A DNA stretch of 64,000 nt from Hymenoscyphus infarciens (taxonomy: Eukaryota; Ascomycota; Leotiomycetes; Helotiales; Helotiaceae): the NCBI GenBank assembly GCA_001414345.1, contig LLCB01000182.1:1-64000 (forward strand), given 5' to 3'. Every line of letters begins with the position of its first letter. The first letter of the stretch is position 1. The position numbers and the translations under genes are program-made. The notes under the pieces were generated by a model. The model searched no databases, was not told the DNA's origin, and worked only from the letters and a program-made list of their open reading frames with translations. Below are positions 1 through 13,337 of this stretch, in pieces.

Positions 1-640
1 GTACTACTAGAAATAGCCTTTTATATATAAATAGATATTTATATATAAAGAAAGCTTTATTTAAGTTATAATATACTTTACTTTAGTAGTAGTACTACGA
101 AACTCTAGAGTAGTACTACTAGAAATACTCTTATTATATATAAATAGATATTTCTATATAAAGAAAGCTTTATTTAAGTTATAATATACTTTACTTTAGT
201 AGTAGTACTACGAAACTCTAGAGTAGTACTACTAGAAATAGCCTTATTATATATAAATAGATATTTATATATAAAGAAAGCTTTATTTAAGTTATAATAT
301 ACTTTACTTTAGTAGTAGTACTACGAAACTCTAGAGTAGTACTACTAGAAATAGCCTTTTATATATAAATAGATATTTATATATAAAGAAAGCTTTATTT
401 AAGTTATAATATACTTTACTTTAGTAGTAGTACTACGAAACTCTAGAGTAGTACTACTAGAAATACTCTTATTATATATAAATAGATATTTCTATATAAA
501 GAAAGCTTTATTTAAGTTATAATATACTTATTTTAGTAGTAGTACTATAAAACTCTAGAGTAGTACTACTAGAAATATATTTATTATATATTAATAGATA
601 TTTATATATAGAAAAAGTTTTATTTAAAATAAAACTAAAG
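1..640. repeat. Satellite array, 112-113 bp unit
   Basis: About 5.7 head-to-tail units start at 1, 113, 226, 339, 451 and 563, so the period alternates between 112 and 113 bp. Each unit carries a run of AT-rich sequence and a GTAGTACTAC-type self-complementary motif at its joint. The first five units are nearly identical and the last one decays into flanking sequence. The array is cut by the left edge of the window, so its full length is unknown. No coding potential is visible. Confidence 0.93.
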
Positions 641-2700
641 GTAGTACTATATCTGTTCAAAGAAGTAAATACGCTATAGCTTTTAAGTTTTACTATATAA
701 ACTATAGATTTTAACTACTAGAAAAGGTTTAATATAATAACTTCCTCTGCTTCTATCTTTTTATCTCTTGTTCTACTCTTTATATCCTTCTCTCTATTAC
801 TTATAATATACGATCTACTTCCTCCTTAGCCTCCTCTTAAATCATATTCACTCTCTACTCTAACTTAATATCTAAGTCCCTGTTTACCTCTTTTACTATT
901 CTATTACTCTTCTCTTCTAAGATAAGGTCTCCTTTCTTAAAACCTTGCTCCTCTTCTTTAATCTCGCTTATAGTCCTTTCCCTCTTATCTTTTAATACTA
1001 TCTCTTATTCCTTAATACTCTACTCCTCTTCTTAAATCTTACCTATAATACCTTTATTTAACTACTCTTAAACATCTTCTTATACCTCCTTAGATAATAT
1101 ACTCTATAATATAGCTAAAAATATTTAAGTATTCTTCTTAAGTTACTAGGTTAAATAAATCTATTATAATAACTAAATATAACGAAGATAATTTTGCTAA
1201 TCTAGAATCTGCTTTTAGCTAATGTATAGTATAGAATTGCAAAGTTGTTAGAAAAATGGTTTTAAATATAGATTATAGTAGTTAGTTAAGCTAAGTTTAA
1301 AGTAGGTGCTAATAAGTAATAGAACGTTTAGAGTTTTGCTTTTATAAGGTAGATAGTTAGAAGGAATAAAGTTAGGCTTCTTTAGCTATTCCTAGTACTA
1401 AAGTAAATACTTAATATATAACGGTTGTAGATAGGTGTAAGTATCTATAGTGTTATCTTAACTTATATTATACTAAATGAAGTTTAAGACTATAAGGTGT
1501 TATAAGGTGAGGGGTAATTAAGAAGTCACCTGAATAGCGTAATTACTAAGGTATTAGAATATATTTTATAATTATTAAATATATATATAAACTACTTATA
1601 ATCCTAAGCCTAAGCTTAATTTTAATCCTTCTAGCTAATCCTAAAGCGAGCTAAATAATACTCGATCTAAAGTCTTAAGCTAAGCTATTCTAAATTTTTA
1701 CCTAAATCTAAAACATAAAAGTACTAAAGTCTCCTAAACCTAATTCTAATCTTTCCTAATATTAAGTATAATCTAATTTATATAATTATCTTAATTATCT
1801 TAATAACGCTTCCTTAGTATAGAAAAGGATAGAGATTACTAATACTTCTTCGTAAATAGCTTATATTTAATACCGAGATAGTTAAAAAGAGTACGAACTA
1901 TAGCTAGGCGGTTCTCTTAAATAGCTCTCTCTATATTAACTATAAATACTTTATTACGTACGTCTATTATCTTAGGATAGTATTTAAGATTAGAATTATA
2001 CTTGTCTTAGAAAGTACGAATCTTAGGAGTAGTAAACGAGTTAATAGAAGTATAGCTAGGCAGCTAGTTATAGGGTATAAGATTATAGCAGATATATAGA
2101 CTAAGTAACCGAGTATCTATAGGATAATTAGAAAGTAGAATATTAGAGATAAAGATATACTTATAATATTATAGGTTATAAAGTTTCTAATACTACCTTA
2201 TATTTCTCTCTAGTAGAAAGGGAGCTTTAGCTACCCTAATATAGCGTTCCCTATTAGAGGGGACCTAGATTAATAATAATAGACTAAGAGTAAAGACTCT
2301 ATTAATAAAATGTTTAACTTAACTATTCTATATTATATTTACGATATTTTAAGAAGCTTATTTGTTCTTAACTCAAACACTTTTAACAGATTTAACCTAT
2401 TCTATAATAACCTTAGATATTAAATTAAGCTTAGAGGAGACCTAGTATTAAGGCGATCCTAGTAGTATAACGCTTAGGGTTAGTATTAGCGTTATACTAT
2501 ATAATAGAGGTAGATTATGATTATAATAACAGTAGACCTAATAAATGTTTTATATTAAAAACGGTTATTACGATTTATAGCAAGAACATAGTTAAGAGGG
2601 TTATAAGGAGATGTTATCTACTATTTCTCGAATCGTGTTATTAATCTGTTATAGAGTTATAGAGTTATAATAATTATATTTATTTATATAATACCTAGGC
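641..2700. other. AT-rich RIP-degraded DNA, no gene identified
   Basis: TpA-rich, CpA/TpG-poor sequence with stops in all frames. On the minus strand, 720-1,100 reads as a Glu/Lys-rich protein relic broken by stops, and parts of 1,600-2,300 also look like decayed coding sequence. I could not assign either to a family. Old transposon remains are the likeliest explanation. Confidence 0.6.
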
Positions 2701-2870
2701 TAAGGAGTAAAGAGTCATATGTATAGCGGCCTCTAAAACGCCGACTCTATACAGCCCCCGGCTCTACGGCGAGTCCTCCGCAGGGGTTTCGGCCTTATTA
2801 TACCTTATCCGCGACTTACGACGTGGCCTAAGAAGGCCTGGCAGGGGGTGCAGGACATATGCCAGAGGTG
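2701..2870. other. GC-richer island of unknown origin
   Basis: A short stretch that keeps CpA, TpG and GC-rich words, in sharp contrast to both sides. It abuts the truncated Z1 element at about 2,871. No reading frame or family is recognisable. It may be a fragment of a low-copy sequence brought in during the rearrangement that truncated Z1. Confidence 0.4.
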
Positions 2871-3558
2871 AGTCGAAGGTGGGGGTGGCCCGTGCGCTAG
2901 GTCTTGGCGGTTACGTAGCTAGTTGTACGTAGCGCACCGTGTTCGGCAAGAGCGACCCTGGCACGAAAGCCACGCCCCACCATATGACCCACTTTAGTCA
3001 CGTGACTTTATTTTTTATATACTTATAGCCCTAATTCTAAGGATTATTAATATATAATTACTAATTAAAGTTAATATGTAAAAAGCCGCTTAAATCGCCT
3101 TTGAAAAAAAAAACACTCTCTCTAGACTTTTTTTTTTCTTCTAAGTACTTTATTTTTGACATATTTTTTGAACTAAGTTAAGAGCTAGATTATAAGTTAG
3201 TTTCTAATTTTAAATCGTTTTATAAATCGGTTTCTTACTTTGAATCGTTTTATAAATCGGCTTAAATTACCTTGAATCGTTTTATGAATCGGTTTCTTAC
3301 TTTGAATCGTTTTATAAATCGGCTTAAATTCCCTTCTTACTTTGAATCGTTTTATAAATCGGCTTAAATTCCCTTGAATCGTTTTATGAATCGGTTTCTT
3401 ACCTTGAATCGTTTTATAAATCAGCTTAAATTACTTTAAATCGTTTTATAAAACGTATTAGAGCTACTTCAAGAAATAACTCATATCTTGAACCGGTATT
3501 AAACCGGTATTAAGTCTAAGTTGATACTAGCTCAAAACCCTAGTAGAGGGCATATAAG
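2871..3558 (+). mobile_element. Z1: 5'-truncated Z-family TA-target element
   Basis: Contains the right part of the shared X/Z core (2,878-3,010, including the foldback at 2,878-2,981). Next come the sequence around AAAGCCGCTTAAATCGCC, tandem subterminal repeats built on AATCGTTTTATAAATCGG (3,200-3,470), and the family right end GGGCATATAAG followed by TA at 3,559-3,560. Everything left of 2,871 is missing. The right flank is LINE reverse-transcriptase sequence, so the original insertion was inside a LINE. Confidence 0.8.
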
Positions 3559-4945
3559 TATATAAGATTTCTAGAAGTAGAGCTTAATAAGAAACTAAAC
3601 TAGAAGATATACTAAAAAAGAGTCTAAAAGAAGCTTATAATATAGACCTTTATACTTATAAGGCTTATTAGAAAAACGTAAGAAGTAGACTACTACTAAG
3701 TAAGGTAGATATATATAGTAGTAATAAGAAGCATAATAGTATATAAAGCGTCAGCGTGGTACTATACTATACTAAAAGAAGGGAATATAAAGGGAATAGT
3801 AAGAAGCTTCTCTATATAACAATTAAGATGTTTATAAGTAATAATAAGAGCGTATAAAGCTACCTTAGTTTAGAACCTAGAAGTTAAAGTAGACTATATA
3901 CTAATTAACCTATATCTTAACCTATAAGTAGCTACTTTCAAGTGAAAGTTCTAAAAGTCTAAGCTAGAAGAACTAATCTAGAATATCTATAAATATATAA
4001 TAATATAACTAAAGAGGAGAAGGAAGGGTAGACTAACAAAGGTAGAGAAGGTAATACTATACTTATAAAAAGCAAGGTAGAAGTAGAAAAGAGAGTAGGA
4101 AGTAAGAGAAGCAGGATTTAAGCATAATACTATACTTATAGAATAGAAGAACTATCTAGAGACTTAAAAGAGAAAGACTTAAGAGAGGAACCTAACATAA
4201 TATATAGAAGCGTTAGATAAAGTAGACCTAGATAAGTAGAAGCTATAAAAAGTCTATAAGAAGCTTACTAAGACAAAGAGCTTACTACTTATCTAGGTAT
4301 AAATAGAGATAATAAGACTAAACGCCTTCCTCTTTATAAGAAGAGTACTAAACTAGGTTATACTATAGTATATTTATATAGGTAGTAAAGAGATAGTAGA
4401 ATACCTAGTCCTATTTTACTAAGATATTTTATAAGAAAGAGATATACTTATAAGAGCTCTAGAGAAGAGGATTAAGAATCTATAAGAGCTAAGAAGAGTA
4501 CTAGTAGATAGGAAACTAGTACTAAGAGTAACTACTTAGCTACTTAGGCTAGGGAGACTCTAAGAGTATAAGCTAGCGCTAGAATTACTTAAGAAAAGAG
4601 AGGAGAGCAAGGAAGAGGTAAAAGAAAGAGAGGAATAGAAGGAGAAAGCTAAGGTACGCTAGAAGGTAAGACCTTAGCTCTAATAATTCTAGAAGTAAAT
4701 ATACTTCTTATACTACTAATATATACCTTAGTAGGTTAAATATACTAACCTACTACACCCTTCTACTATATTACTAAGTTAGAGAGATAAGCTTTAAATA
4801 GATAGTAGTAGGAACTAAAGAAAAGGAGAATCACACTTATAAAGAAGCTTAAGAGGCGAAGAAGAACAAGCCGAAAGGCTATATAAACTAGAACAGAAGA
4901 TATACTACTTACTCTTAGAGCTCGGCCTACGGCCTACGCAGCGTA
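3559..4945 (+). pseudogene. LINE 3' fragment (Tad-like, ORF2 end)
   Basis: Nearly collinear with 57,980-59,370, the 3' third of the larger LINE in this window. It begins in the region after the RT catalytic palm, where the frame reads LGVEL-K-LN, and ends with the shared 3' sequence around GAGCTCGGCCTACGGCC followed by AAT repeats as a tail. The reading frame is full of stops from C-to-T/G-to-A changes. The 5' part is absent because Z1 and a rearrangement border it. Confidence 0.82.
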
Positions 4946-6343
4946 AGAATAATAATAATAATATTATAAAGAGTAAACTTAAATTAGCTAGATAAACTTT
5001 TATACTTTTAATAGTATTTATAAAATTTAGTAAGATATTAAAAGATGTCTTAGTTAATATAATACTTAGCTCTTTCTAGTATATATTATAATTTTAGTAC
5101 TAATAGATAGCTAAATTACTTATAAAGTTGTTAAATATTAATATTTATAAGAAATATTAAGTACTCTTATATAAAGTTATATATAGCTTTATCTTAGAGT
5201 AGAAAAGAGTATCTAAATTATTATATAATAGAGAATCTTTTAATCTCTATTCCTTTCTTATCCTCTTAGATAAGTATGTTTTAAAGATTATTTAGAGTAA
5301 CTTTTAGGTTATCTATATTATTAATATAAAGAATAAAAGAGGTATCTAATTATACTATATAAAATTCTACTCTTTTAGTTAGTATATTAATTATTATTAA
5401 TTCTAAAGATAGAGTATATCTCTTACTAAACTAGATATTAAATTAACTTTTTATACTTTTATTAATTAGAACGCTTTTAATAAGTCTAATATATATAAGA
5501 TATTAGTTATATCTTATACTTAATTTTTAAGTTACTCTAGTATTAATTATTATATTAAAGAAGTTCTCTTTTATATATCTTTTAGCTATTATTATAAACA
5601 CCTTCTCTATAAATTTATATATAATATTAGAAGTGTTATTTAGGTTGTTTAGGTTTTATAGAATATATTTATTAATAGTATGTTTTTGTACTAAACTTAT
5701 TAAATTCGTAGTAAGGTATTTAGTATTTAAGTTATTAATAAATCCTATAGAAGTAATATTATAATAGATAACTTTATTATCTAAGCTAGTATCTAATAAG
5801 TAACTATCTTCTTTTAATAGAGTAATAGCGTAAAGTATTTCTAATATCTCCTCCTTCTAAGTACTCTAAGTATATACTATATTTATATTATATACCTTTC
5901 TAGTATACTTGTCTTACTTCTCTTTAAAATGTCTAGAATTCTTATTAGTCTATTTAGTAAAGTAATAGTCCTACTCTTCTTAACTATAATCCTAAGATAA
6001 ATAGACGTCCTTTCTATATATATAACATATTCACTTCTTCTTATATTAATCTATACTACTGAATTTATTTATACTACTATATTATCCGCTCTTATAGAAG
6101 TGCCTCTTAGTTATTATAGTTTCGTTTATAACTATCTCTAGGTAGACCTTTAAATAGGATTAGATTGAACTTCGTAAAAGAGTAATAGTATTAGAAATCG
6201 AAGGGTCTTAGAGTAAGGTTGATATTATAATAGTATAATCTAGGACCTTCTTATATACTAAAATTAGCTTATTTAAAAACTAACTATTAGTATAAAAGTT
6301 AATAGAGAGAGAAAATCTTAGTAAATTAAGTCTTAATACTTTA
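4946..6343 (-). pseudogene. Ty1/copia gag relic, C-terminal part
   Basis: Read on the minus strand, the interval gives a gag-like frame. It includes a decayed CCHC zinc knuckle at about 5,975-6,030 (C-Y-I-Y-R-K, with Cys and His codons turned to Tyr and Trp/Gln codons to stops), followed by degenerate protease-region sequence. The frame continues on the other side of Z2 at 7,880, so Z2 landed inside this gag. No intact ORF remains. Confidence 0.6.
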
Positions 6344-7879
6344 CTGCCAACTAGCGAGGGTTTTGAGACAGGGTTGAATCCGGTTTAACCCCGACTCAAG
6401 GTGATTCAGACCGATTCCAGAAGCGTATTCGAGCTAGTTCAAGAACTAGGTTCAACATGCTTTGAAACCGACTTAAGATGATTCATAGCAGTAAAACCCG
6501 ACTCGTTTCAGCGAGTCAAACCGGGTTATAAACCGGGTCAGGTGAGTTAAGTCAGTGTCAGACACTAGTTCAACTTAGTTCTAGACCCGCCTTAAACTAG
6601 TAGTAACTTAGTATTAGAGTAGCCTTAAGTTAGTACTAAAAGCTAATTATCACTAGCGAATATATATAAAAAAAGACTAAAATCACGTGATCAGGCGTAT
6701 ATTACGTAGCTACACTACTCTTATACAACATGCCTAAATGCCCGAGTCCTGCTTTCACCAATTCTACCAATTCCACCAATTCCACAGATTCCACCGATTA
6801 TTCCACTAAATGTTCCACCGAATGTTCCACCGACCCAAATGAAGTCATCCCTATATGTGAGCCTCGATTTAATTAGTTGGATCGGTCGGTCGGTCGGTCG
6901 GTTAGTCGGAAACTATAAGGCCCGTACGTCAGTTCAGGAAGTAAGGGTAGAAATAGTACGTACTATAAAAGTAACAGCGATAGCGACAGCGATAGCGATA
7001 ACGTAGATAACAAATCCAAGGCTTCTAATTTACTTCGCTGAAAGTCTAACCGTGAAATGTGCCTAAATCGTCGAAAAAGAAGGGTTATTATTCGACAACG
7101 TGGAATTGACCAGGGTAGCGAACGCGACAAATACAACCTAGATTACAATGCTAATAAGCAGCCCGATACTGAGTAAGGAATACGATGCAATCGCGATATT
7201 AATAGATAGTTATTGTCGTCGTCGTCGTCGTCGTTGTCGTTGAAGTAAAGTGTCGAAGTTGAAGATGTCGAAGTCGAAGTCGTCGAAGTCGAAGTCGAAG
7301 GTAGGGGTGGCCCGTGCACTAGGTCTTAGCGGTTACGTAGCTAGTTATACGTAGCGCACCGTGTTCAGCAAGAGCGACCCGAGCACGAAAGCTACGCTCT
7401 ACTATATGACCCACTTTAGTCACGTAACTTCTATTTTTTATAAGCTAGTAGCCCTATTTATAAGGATTGTTAATATATAATTACTAATTAAAGTTAATAT
7501 ATAAAAAGTCGCTTAAATCGCCTTTGAAAAAAAAAACACTCTCTAGACTTTTTATTTTTTCTTCTAAGTACTTTATTTTAGACATATTTTTTAAACTAAG
7601 TTAAGAGCTAGATTATAAGTTAGTTTATAATTTTAAATCGTTTTATAAATCGGCTTAAATTACCTTGAATCGTTTTATAAATCGGTTTCTTACTTTAAAT
7701 CGTTTTATAAATCGGCTTAAATTACCTTGAATCGTTTTATAAATCGGTTTCTTACTTTGAATCGTTTTATAAAACGTATTAGAGCTACTTTAAGAGATAA
7801 CTAATATCTTGAACCGGTATTAAACCGGTATTAAGTCTAAGTTGATACTAGCTCAAAACCCTAGTAGAGGGCATATAAG
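6344..7879 (+). mobile_element. Z2: complete 1.54-kb non-coding TA-target element
   Basis: Starts CTGCCAACTAGCGAGGG and ends GGGCATATAAG, flanked by TA at 6,342-6,343 and 7,880-7,881. The two ends form an imperfect inverted repeat of about 24 bp (TGCC...AGGGTTTTGAG on both). In order it holds a left subterminal block, an X/Z core (6,683-7,430) and a right block of AATCGTTTTATAAATCGG repeats. The core carries CCACCAATT repeats, GGTC repeats, GTC/GAAGTC repeats and the foldback. No ORF spans it, so it is presumably non-autonomous and moved by a transposase encoded elsewhere. Confidence 0.85.
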
Positions 7880-8697
7880 TAATATATTCTTAAAAGACCT
7901 TAATATTAATACTCTAGATACTTATATTATCTTCTATAAATTAATATTATTCTACTTAGATAATTAGCCTCTTTTATAAAGTTTATCTTCAAAGTATTAT
8001 TATATAGATATAGATAAAACCTTAAAAGATTAATTATTATAGTCGTTAAAAAGCATAGTATAAAAGTAATTCGAAGCGTTACCTTTTAATATAGTAGAGA
8101 AGGTAAGAGAGTAAATCGCTAGTAATACTCTACTTCTCTTATATATATCTTTAAATATTATAACTTTGATTATAAAGTTATCTTCTTTTCTACTATACTT
8201 TTAGTCGTTCTTATATACTTTTATAAGTATGTCTAATATATATAAGTAGTCTTAACTCTTTTAAGAATTTCGTAAAGTTAACTCTAGTTTAAAATATATT
8301 ATATTTATTTATACTAGTAGTCTTCTACTAGGATTATTCTATTACTAATCGTGTTCTAGATACTTAGAAGCATCGTCGACATTATTACTACTAGTATCTT
8401 CGCTAAATTAATAGGATATAAAGAAGGAGGTCTAGTCGTCTTTTAGTAGACTTAAAGATTAGATTAGAGGTTATACTAGATCGCTTAGATCTTTTCTTTT
8501 AGTTAGTAGGATTGAAGTCGTCGAAGGTGTTAGTTATTATTATTATTATTATATAGTAGAGGCTTATAAAGCTTTATCTCTAGCCTTCGTCTTAGATTAG
8601 GTGTTTTAAGTAATATTTTCAGCTAGAGGTTATTATTATTAGAGTTATTATTACTATAGCTTTTATTATCTTTTAGCGTATTTCTCTATATACTTTA
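7880..8697 (-). pseudogene. Ty1/copia gag relic, N-terminal side
   Basis: This is the continuation of the minus-strand gag relic found left of Z2. Joining the flanks with one TA gives a gag-like frame that runs through the junction. It is broken by many stops and is itself interrupted at 8,698 by Z3. The stretch 8,350-8,690 has only weak protein character. Confidence 0.5.
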
Positions 8698-9200
8698 CTA
8701 CTAACCCGCGAGGGTTTTGAGTTAGGGTTGAATCGGGTTTAGAGGTGATTTAAACCGATTCTAGAAGCGTATTCGAGCTAGTTTATAAAATAGATTAAAG
8801 TAGTTTAAAATAATTTAAGAACTAGGTTTAACATGCTTTAAAACCGACTTAAGATAATTCATAGTAGTAAAACCTGACTCGTTTTAGCGAGTCGAACCGG
8901 GTTATAAACCGGGTTAGGTGAGTTAAGTCAGTATCGGACACTAGTTTAACTTAATTCTAGACCTGCCTTAATAACTTAGTATTAGAGTAGCCTTAAATTA
9001 GTACTAAAAACTATTTATCACTAGCGAATATATATTAAAAAAGACTGAAATCAAGTGATTAGGCGTATATTACGTAGCTATACTACTCTTGTATAACATG
9101 CCCTAGTTCGTCGAATGCTCGAGTCCTGCTTCTACTAATTCTACTAATTCTACTAATTCTACTAATTCCACCGATTTCACCGATTATTCTATTGAATGTT

Positions 9201-9710
9201 TGTAAGAATGGTCACGTGGTGAAGTAGTTAGGGAGTGAATATGTATGAATTGTATGTATATATGAATGTGTGGGTATGTGTGTGTGTACACCTTATTTTT
9301 CATCTTTTCGGTATGCCAAAGGCCCCCTTATATAGACCGAAGGCTTGGCAGTCTTAGCGCGCGGAACCAGGTATGGAATTAGGTCCGCAGCACGCAATAT
9401 CCACTAAGGTGGTGGACTTATACCGATCCGGCGATTTCTTTATACTTTTAGGACAAAGAGCTAAAACAAAGGATCCTTTATTTTAGGTCCACATATCAAC
9501 GCGTTGCTCTAGAGCGCCCCTGACACGTTATAGACGCGCGGTCATATAACACACTTATTAGGCTTACTAAATAAGCCTATATAAGATTGAGCACGTGATC
9601 CTAGGTAGCCTATAGCCTAAGTTATAAATTATTTATAATAATTTTATTATCTTAGACTTAAATACTTTAAATTCTCAACTTACTAATCTTATATTATTAT
9701 ATATATTACA
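9201..9710 (-). repeat. Copia1 3' LTR
   Basis: 510 bp, starting TGTAAGAATGG and ending TATATATTACA on the plus strand. Read in the element's direction, it contains a promoter-like TCTATATAAGG box at about 9,331-9,345. It keeps many CpA/TpG sites, for example the (TG)n-rich stretch near 9,265, that are TpA in the partner LTR. Confidence 0.93.
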
Positions 9711-9720
9711 TCCCCCCATA
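9711..9720 (-). other. Copia1 polypurine tract
   Basis: TATGGGGGGA on the minus strand, directly upstream of the 3' LTR. This is the expected position of the plus-strand primer for reverse transcription. Confidence 0.8.
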
Positions 9721-9772
9721 AGGTAGATATATACGTTAAGTACTATATCTATCTTATATTATTATATATATT

Positions 9773-12700
9773 TTAGCTATCTTTAAGATTAAGACTCTTA
9801 ATAAATATGTTATACTTAGTCTTATCTAAGCCCTTTATAAAGCCGTCGGCTATATCGTCTCTTATACTAACATATACTAGCGTTATTCGACCACTATCTA
9901 TTACTTCTCTTACAAAGTGATATGTAATATCAACATGCTTTATTCTCTTATAAAACTCGGGATTATTAGCTAGTTTCTAAGCTGATTCACTATCAGTTAA
10001 AAGAGTGGGTATAGTAGTAGTATTATTAGTTATAAGTTTATTAAAGTAGTCTACTAGGTTATTTAAGTAGAGTACTTCTTTAACAACTTCTTTATAAGCC
10101 ATATATTCGGCTTTATAGCTAGATATAGCAACGGTTTTCTATAAGATAGTATTCTAGCTAATAATATAGTTATTTATATATATGATATAGCTGCTAGTAC
10201 TTTTTCGACCTATAATACAACCTCCCCAATCTGTATCGGTAAAGGCCTTTAGGTCTAGTCTATTATCTATAGCATTACAATATAGCCCTAGAGTAGGCTT
10301 ATAATTTAGATATTTCTATATCCTTTCTAAAGCTCTAAAGTGAGCTATACTAGGATTAGACATAATTCTAGCACATCTATTAACCGCAAAAGTAATATCA
10401 GGTCTAGTTTTAGTACTAAGGTATATTAAAGACCCTACTTCTTGTTGATAGGTAGTAATATTCTCTTTAGTAGCCTGGTCTTCGTTTTTATCTAAGTGTA
10501 AGCCTAGTTCTATAGGTGTAGATATAGGGGTTAGTTTATCTTTATTAAATTTAGTTTTAATATTAGCTAGATATTTGTTTTGATTTATAGTAAGTGTTTG
10601 ATTACTAATATCATGTTTTATTTCCATTCCTAAGAACTGGTTTATAAGGCCTAAATATTGTATTTTTAGTACCTTACTTATATTAGATATAATATTATCT
10701 ATATCTTTCTTATTAGGTCTAGTTATTATTAAGTCATCTATATAGCATATAATAATAACTTTAGTAATTCTATTAATAAAAATGCCTTAGTCATATGATA
10801 AGACTATAAAACCTAGCTTAGAGTAAATGTCTAATAGGTATTTATACTATAGCCTAGGCGATTGTTTTAGTCTGTATAAGGCCTTATTAAGTTTATAAAC
10901 CTTATTACCTCTTTCAAAGCCTATAGGTTGTATAACGTAGATATCTTTATCTATATTAGTATATATAAACGCGTTTTTAATATTATATTAATATAAATGC
11001 CATTTATTTATTATAGCTAGTAGGAATATAAGCCTATATATTTTAGGTCTATATATAGTAGAGAACGTTTCTAAGTAATTAATACCTAAAACTTGATTAA
11101 ATCCCTGTACTACCTATCTAGCCTTATATTTTATAATATTATTATTAAGGTCGGTTTTAATTTTATATACCCACCTACCTTTTAAAGGTATTCTATTACT
11201 AGGTAAGTTTACTAGATCCTAGGTGTTTTATAACTCTAGTTCGTCTACTTCTAGTTTCATAGTATTAAGCTATTTAGTACTATTAATATTAGATATAGCC
11301 TCTTTATAATTAGTAGGCTCATCATTGATATTAGCTATTAGAGCTAGCTCGTCTATATCAGATTTGGGCTCATTTATTTTAAGACTATTAAGTCAGGTTT
11401 TATTCGCGTCTAGTTCTTCTAAGTCGCTAGTCGCGGGTGATATATCTTTATTAGACTTATTAATATCGATATTATTAGTTCTAATATTATTTACGCTAGA
11501 ATCGCTAAGATTAGACGCGTAGTTAGACGCGTAGTTAGACGCGTTTTTAATTCTGATCTTATTTACATCTAATCCCTTTAGATTAGAGTTCCTTCTATCT
11601 TCTAGTAGGCTAGTATCTATATAATTACTATCATTTATTATATCTCTTATAGTATCTAAAAACTTATTTTCTATTATATAAACGTCTCTAACCTAAATAG
11701 GTTTTTTAAGTATAATATTATAGAGCTTATATAAGTTTTCGTTAAAGCCTATTAGTATAGCTTTATTAGCTTTTTTATCTAGCTTTTTAATACTATTTTG
11801 TTTATTCTTATAGTAAGCTATAGAACTAAATGTCTTTATATTACTTATATAAGGTTATTCCTTATATTTAAGTTTATAAGGAGTTTTATAGTCTAATTTA
11901 GAGTGAGGTGTTCTATTATATAGATAAGTAGCTGTTAATATAGCTTCTCCCTAAAATATAAATGGTAAGTTAGCCTAATATAAATAACATCTAGCTTTAT
12001 TAAGTATAGTACGATTTATTCTCTCTACTAAACTATTAGGCTTAGGAGTATAAATAGGTAATAATTGATATATTATTCTATATTCTTTTAAATAGGTATT
12101 AAATTTATTATTAACGAATTTAGTACTATTATCTATACTAAATATTCTTATATACTTATTATTTATATTATTTTCTTCTCTATTCTTAAATTCTTTAAAA
12201 GCTATAAAGGCCTTACTTTTACTTCTAAGTAATTAAACTTCTAAGAACCTAGAGTGCTTATCTAGAAAGGTTATAAAGTATTTATAGTTATTATAAGTAT
12301 TAGGTTTTATAGGACTACATAGATCGCTACTAACTTTTTCTAATAGACTAAAGACTCTACTACTTATTAGTCTATTTATCTTATTAGTGAATTTACCTTT
12401 AAGACAGTTTTTACAATTAATAATACTATTATCTATATCTTTATTAGATATAATATTATTATAACCTTTTGTAGTATTAATAATCTTATTTAATACTTGT
12501 AGACTAATATGTCCTAGTCTATTATATAGGCATAGTTTGTCTATATTTTTATACTTTATTGTATTAAGTATAATATCACTTGATATAGTATTTTTATATC
12601 TAAGAGGAATAAAATAATATAAGTTATCTATCTTATTACCTTTAGTTATAAGCTTATTTGTTTTATTATCTTTAATATAGTAGTTATTAGAGGTAAATAT

Positions 12701-13337
12701 AGTATAGGAATTTACTAATTCACTTTAACTTATTAGGTTATAGCCTAGCTTAGGCATATATAAACAGTTTTTAAGTATAAAAGACTTAAGAATATTATTA
12801 TCTTTAAACCTAATATAAACAGAACTAACTCTCTTAATACTAATTGTTTTTACTTCGCCCCACTTAACTAGTTTATTACTAGGCTTATAATCTATAAAAT
12901 AGAGCTTATTACATATTATATGTTTTATAATAGCAGTGTCTAGTATAAAATTAGATTTATTATTTATAGAGTTAGAGGTAGTAGTAGTAAGAACCTGTTC
13001 AGCTTATTTATTTAACAAGGAGTTAAAGGTATCTATACTAGTATTAGTATTAAAGTTTATAGAGTTATTTTTAGTATTATTTACCTCAAAGTCTAGATTA
13101 TCTAGGCTAATATTATCCTCTCCTTTATTAATAACTTAAGCGTTATTATAATCGAGGTTAGTAAACATAATATCGACGTTCGTATCTCTTTTATCTTAAG
13201 ATAGGCTCTTTTCTTCCCTTTCTTCATTAGGGCTAGCCCTAAGTATACCTTTTTTAAACATAAAGCCTTTAGGTGCTTTTTATAGATTAAGATAGTAACA
13301 CTTATTTATAAAGTATATAGTCTACTTATAATAGGTA
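9773..13337 (-). pseudogene. Copia1 pol and end of gag, degenerate
   Basis: Minus-strand domains in order are as follows. The zinc-knuckle end lies at about 13,260-13,337. A protease active-site triplet reads D-T-A at 12,932-12,940, where the family has D-T-G. GAG-pre-integrase His (GHIS, about 12,509-12,517) and CKNC (12,404-12,415) follow, then the integrase first Asp (SSDLC, about 12,312-12,328). RT has its Y-I-D-D box at 10,733-10,744 and the YQQEVGSLIYLS-type palm end near 10,420. RNase H shows AEYMAYKE and TDSESA motifs (9,980-10,130) and stops at 9,773-9,775. The longest open piece is 10,316-10,627 (103 residues). Stops and frame breaks are scattered through integrase and RT. It is inactive as it stands. 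Confidence 0.9.

Noticed and set aside
3200..3470. Regularly spaced direct repeats resembling a CRISPR array
   Set aside because: Spacers are themselves repeated, the genome is eukaryotic, and the block is the Z right subterminal repeat.
10316..10627. Treating the 103-codon copia RT ORF as a gene
   Set aside because: It is the longest open piece of the degenerate Copia1 pol, flanked by stops and frame breaks.
11325..13139. Plus-strand ORFs of 65-67 codons
   Set aside because: They are antisense to the Copia1 integrase and protease regions.
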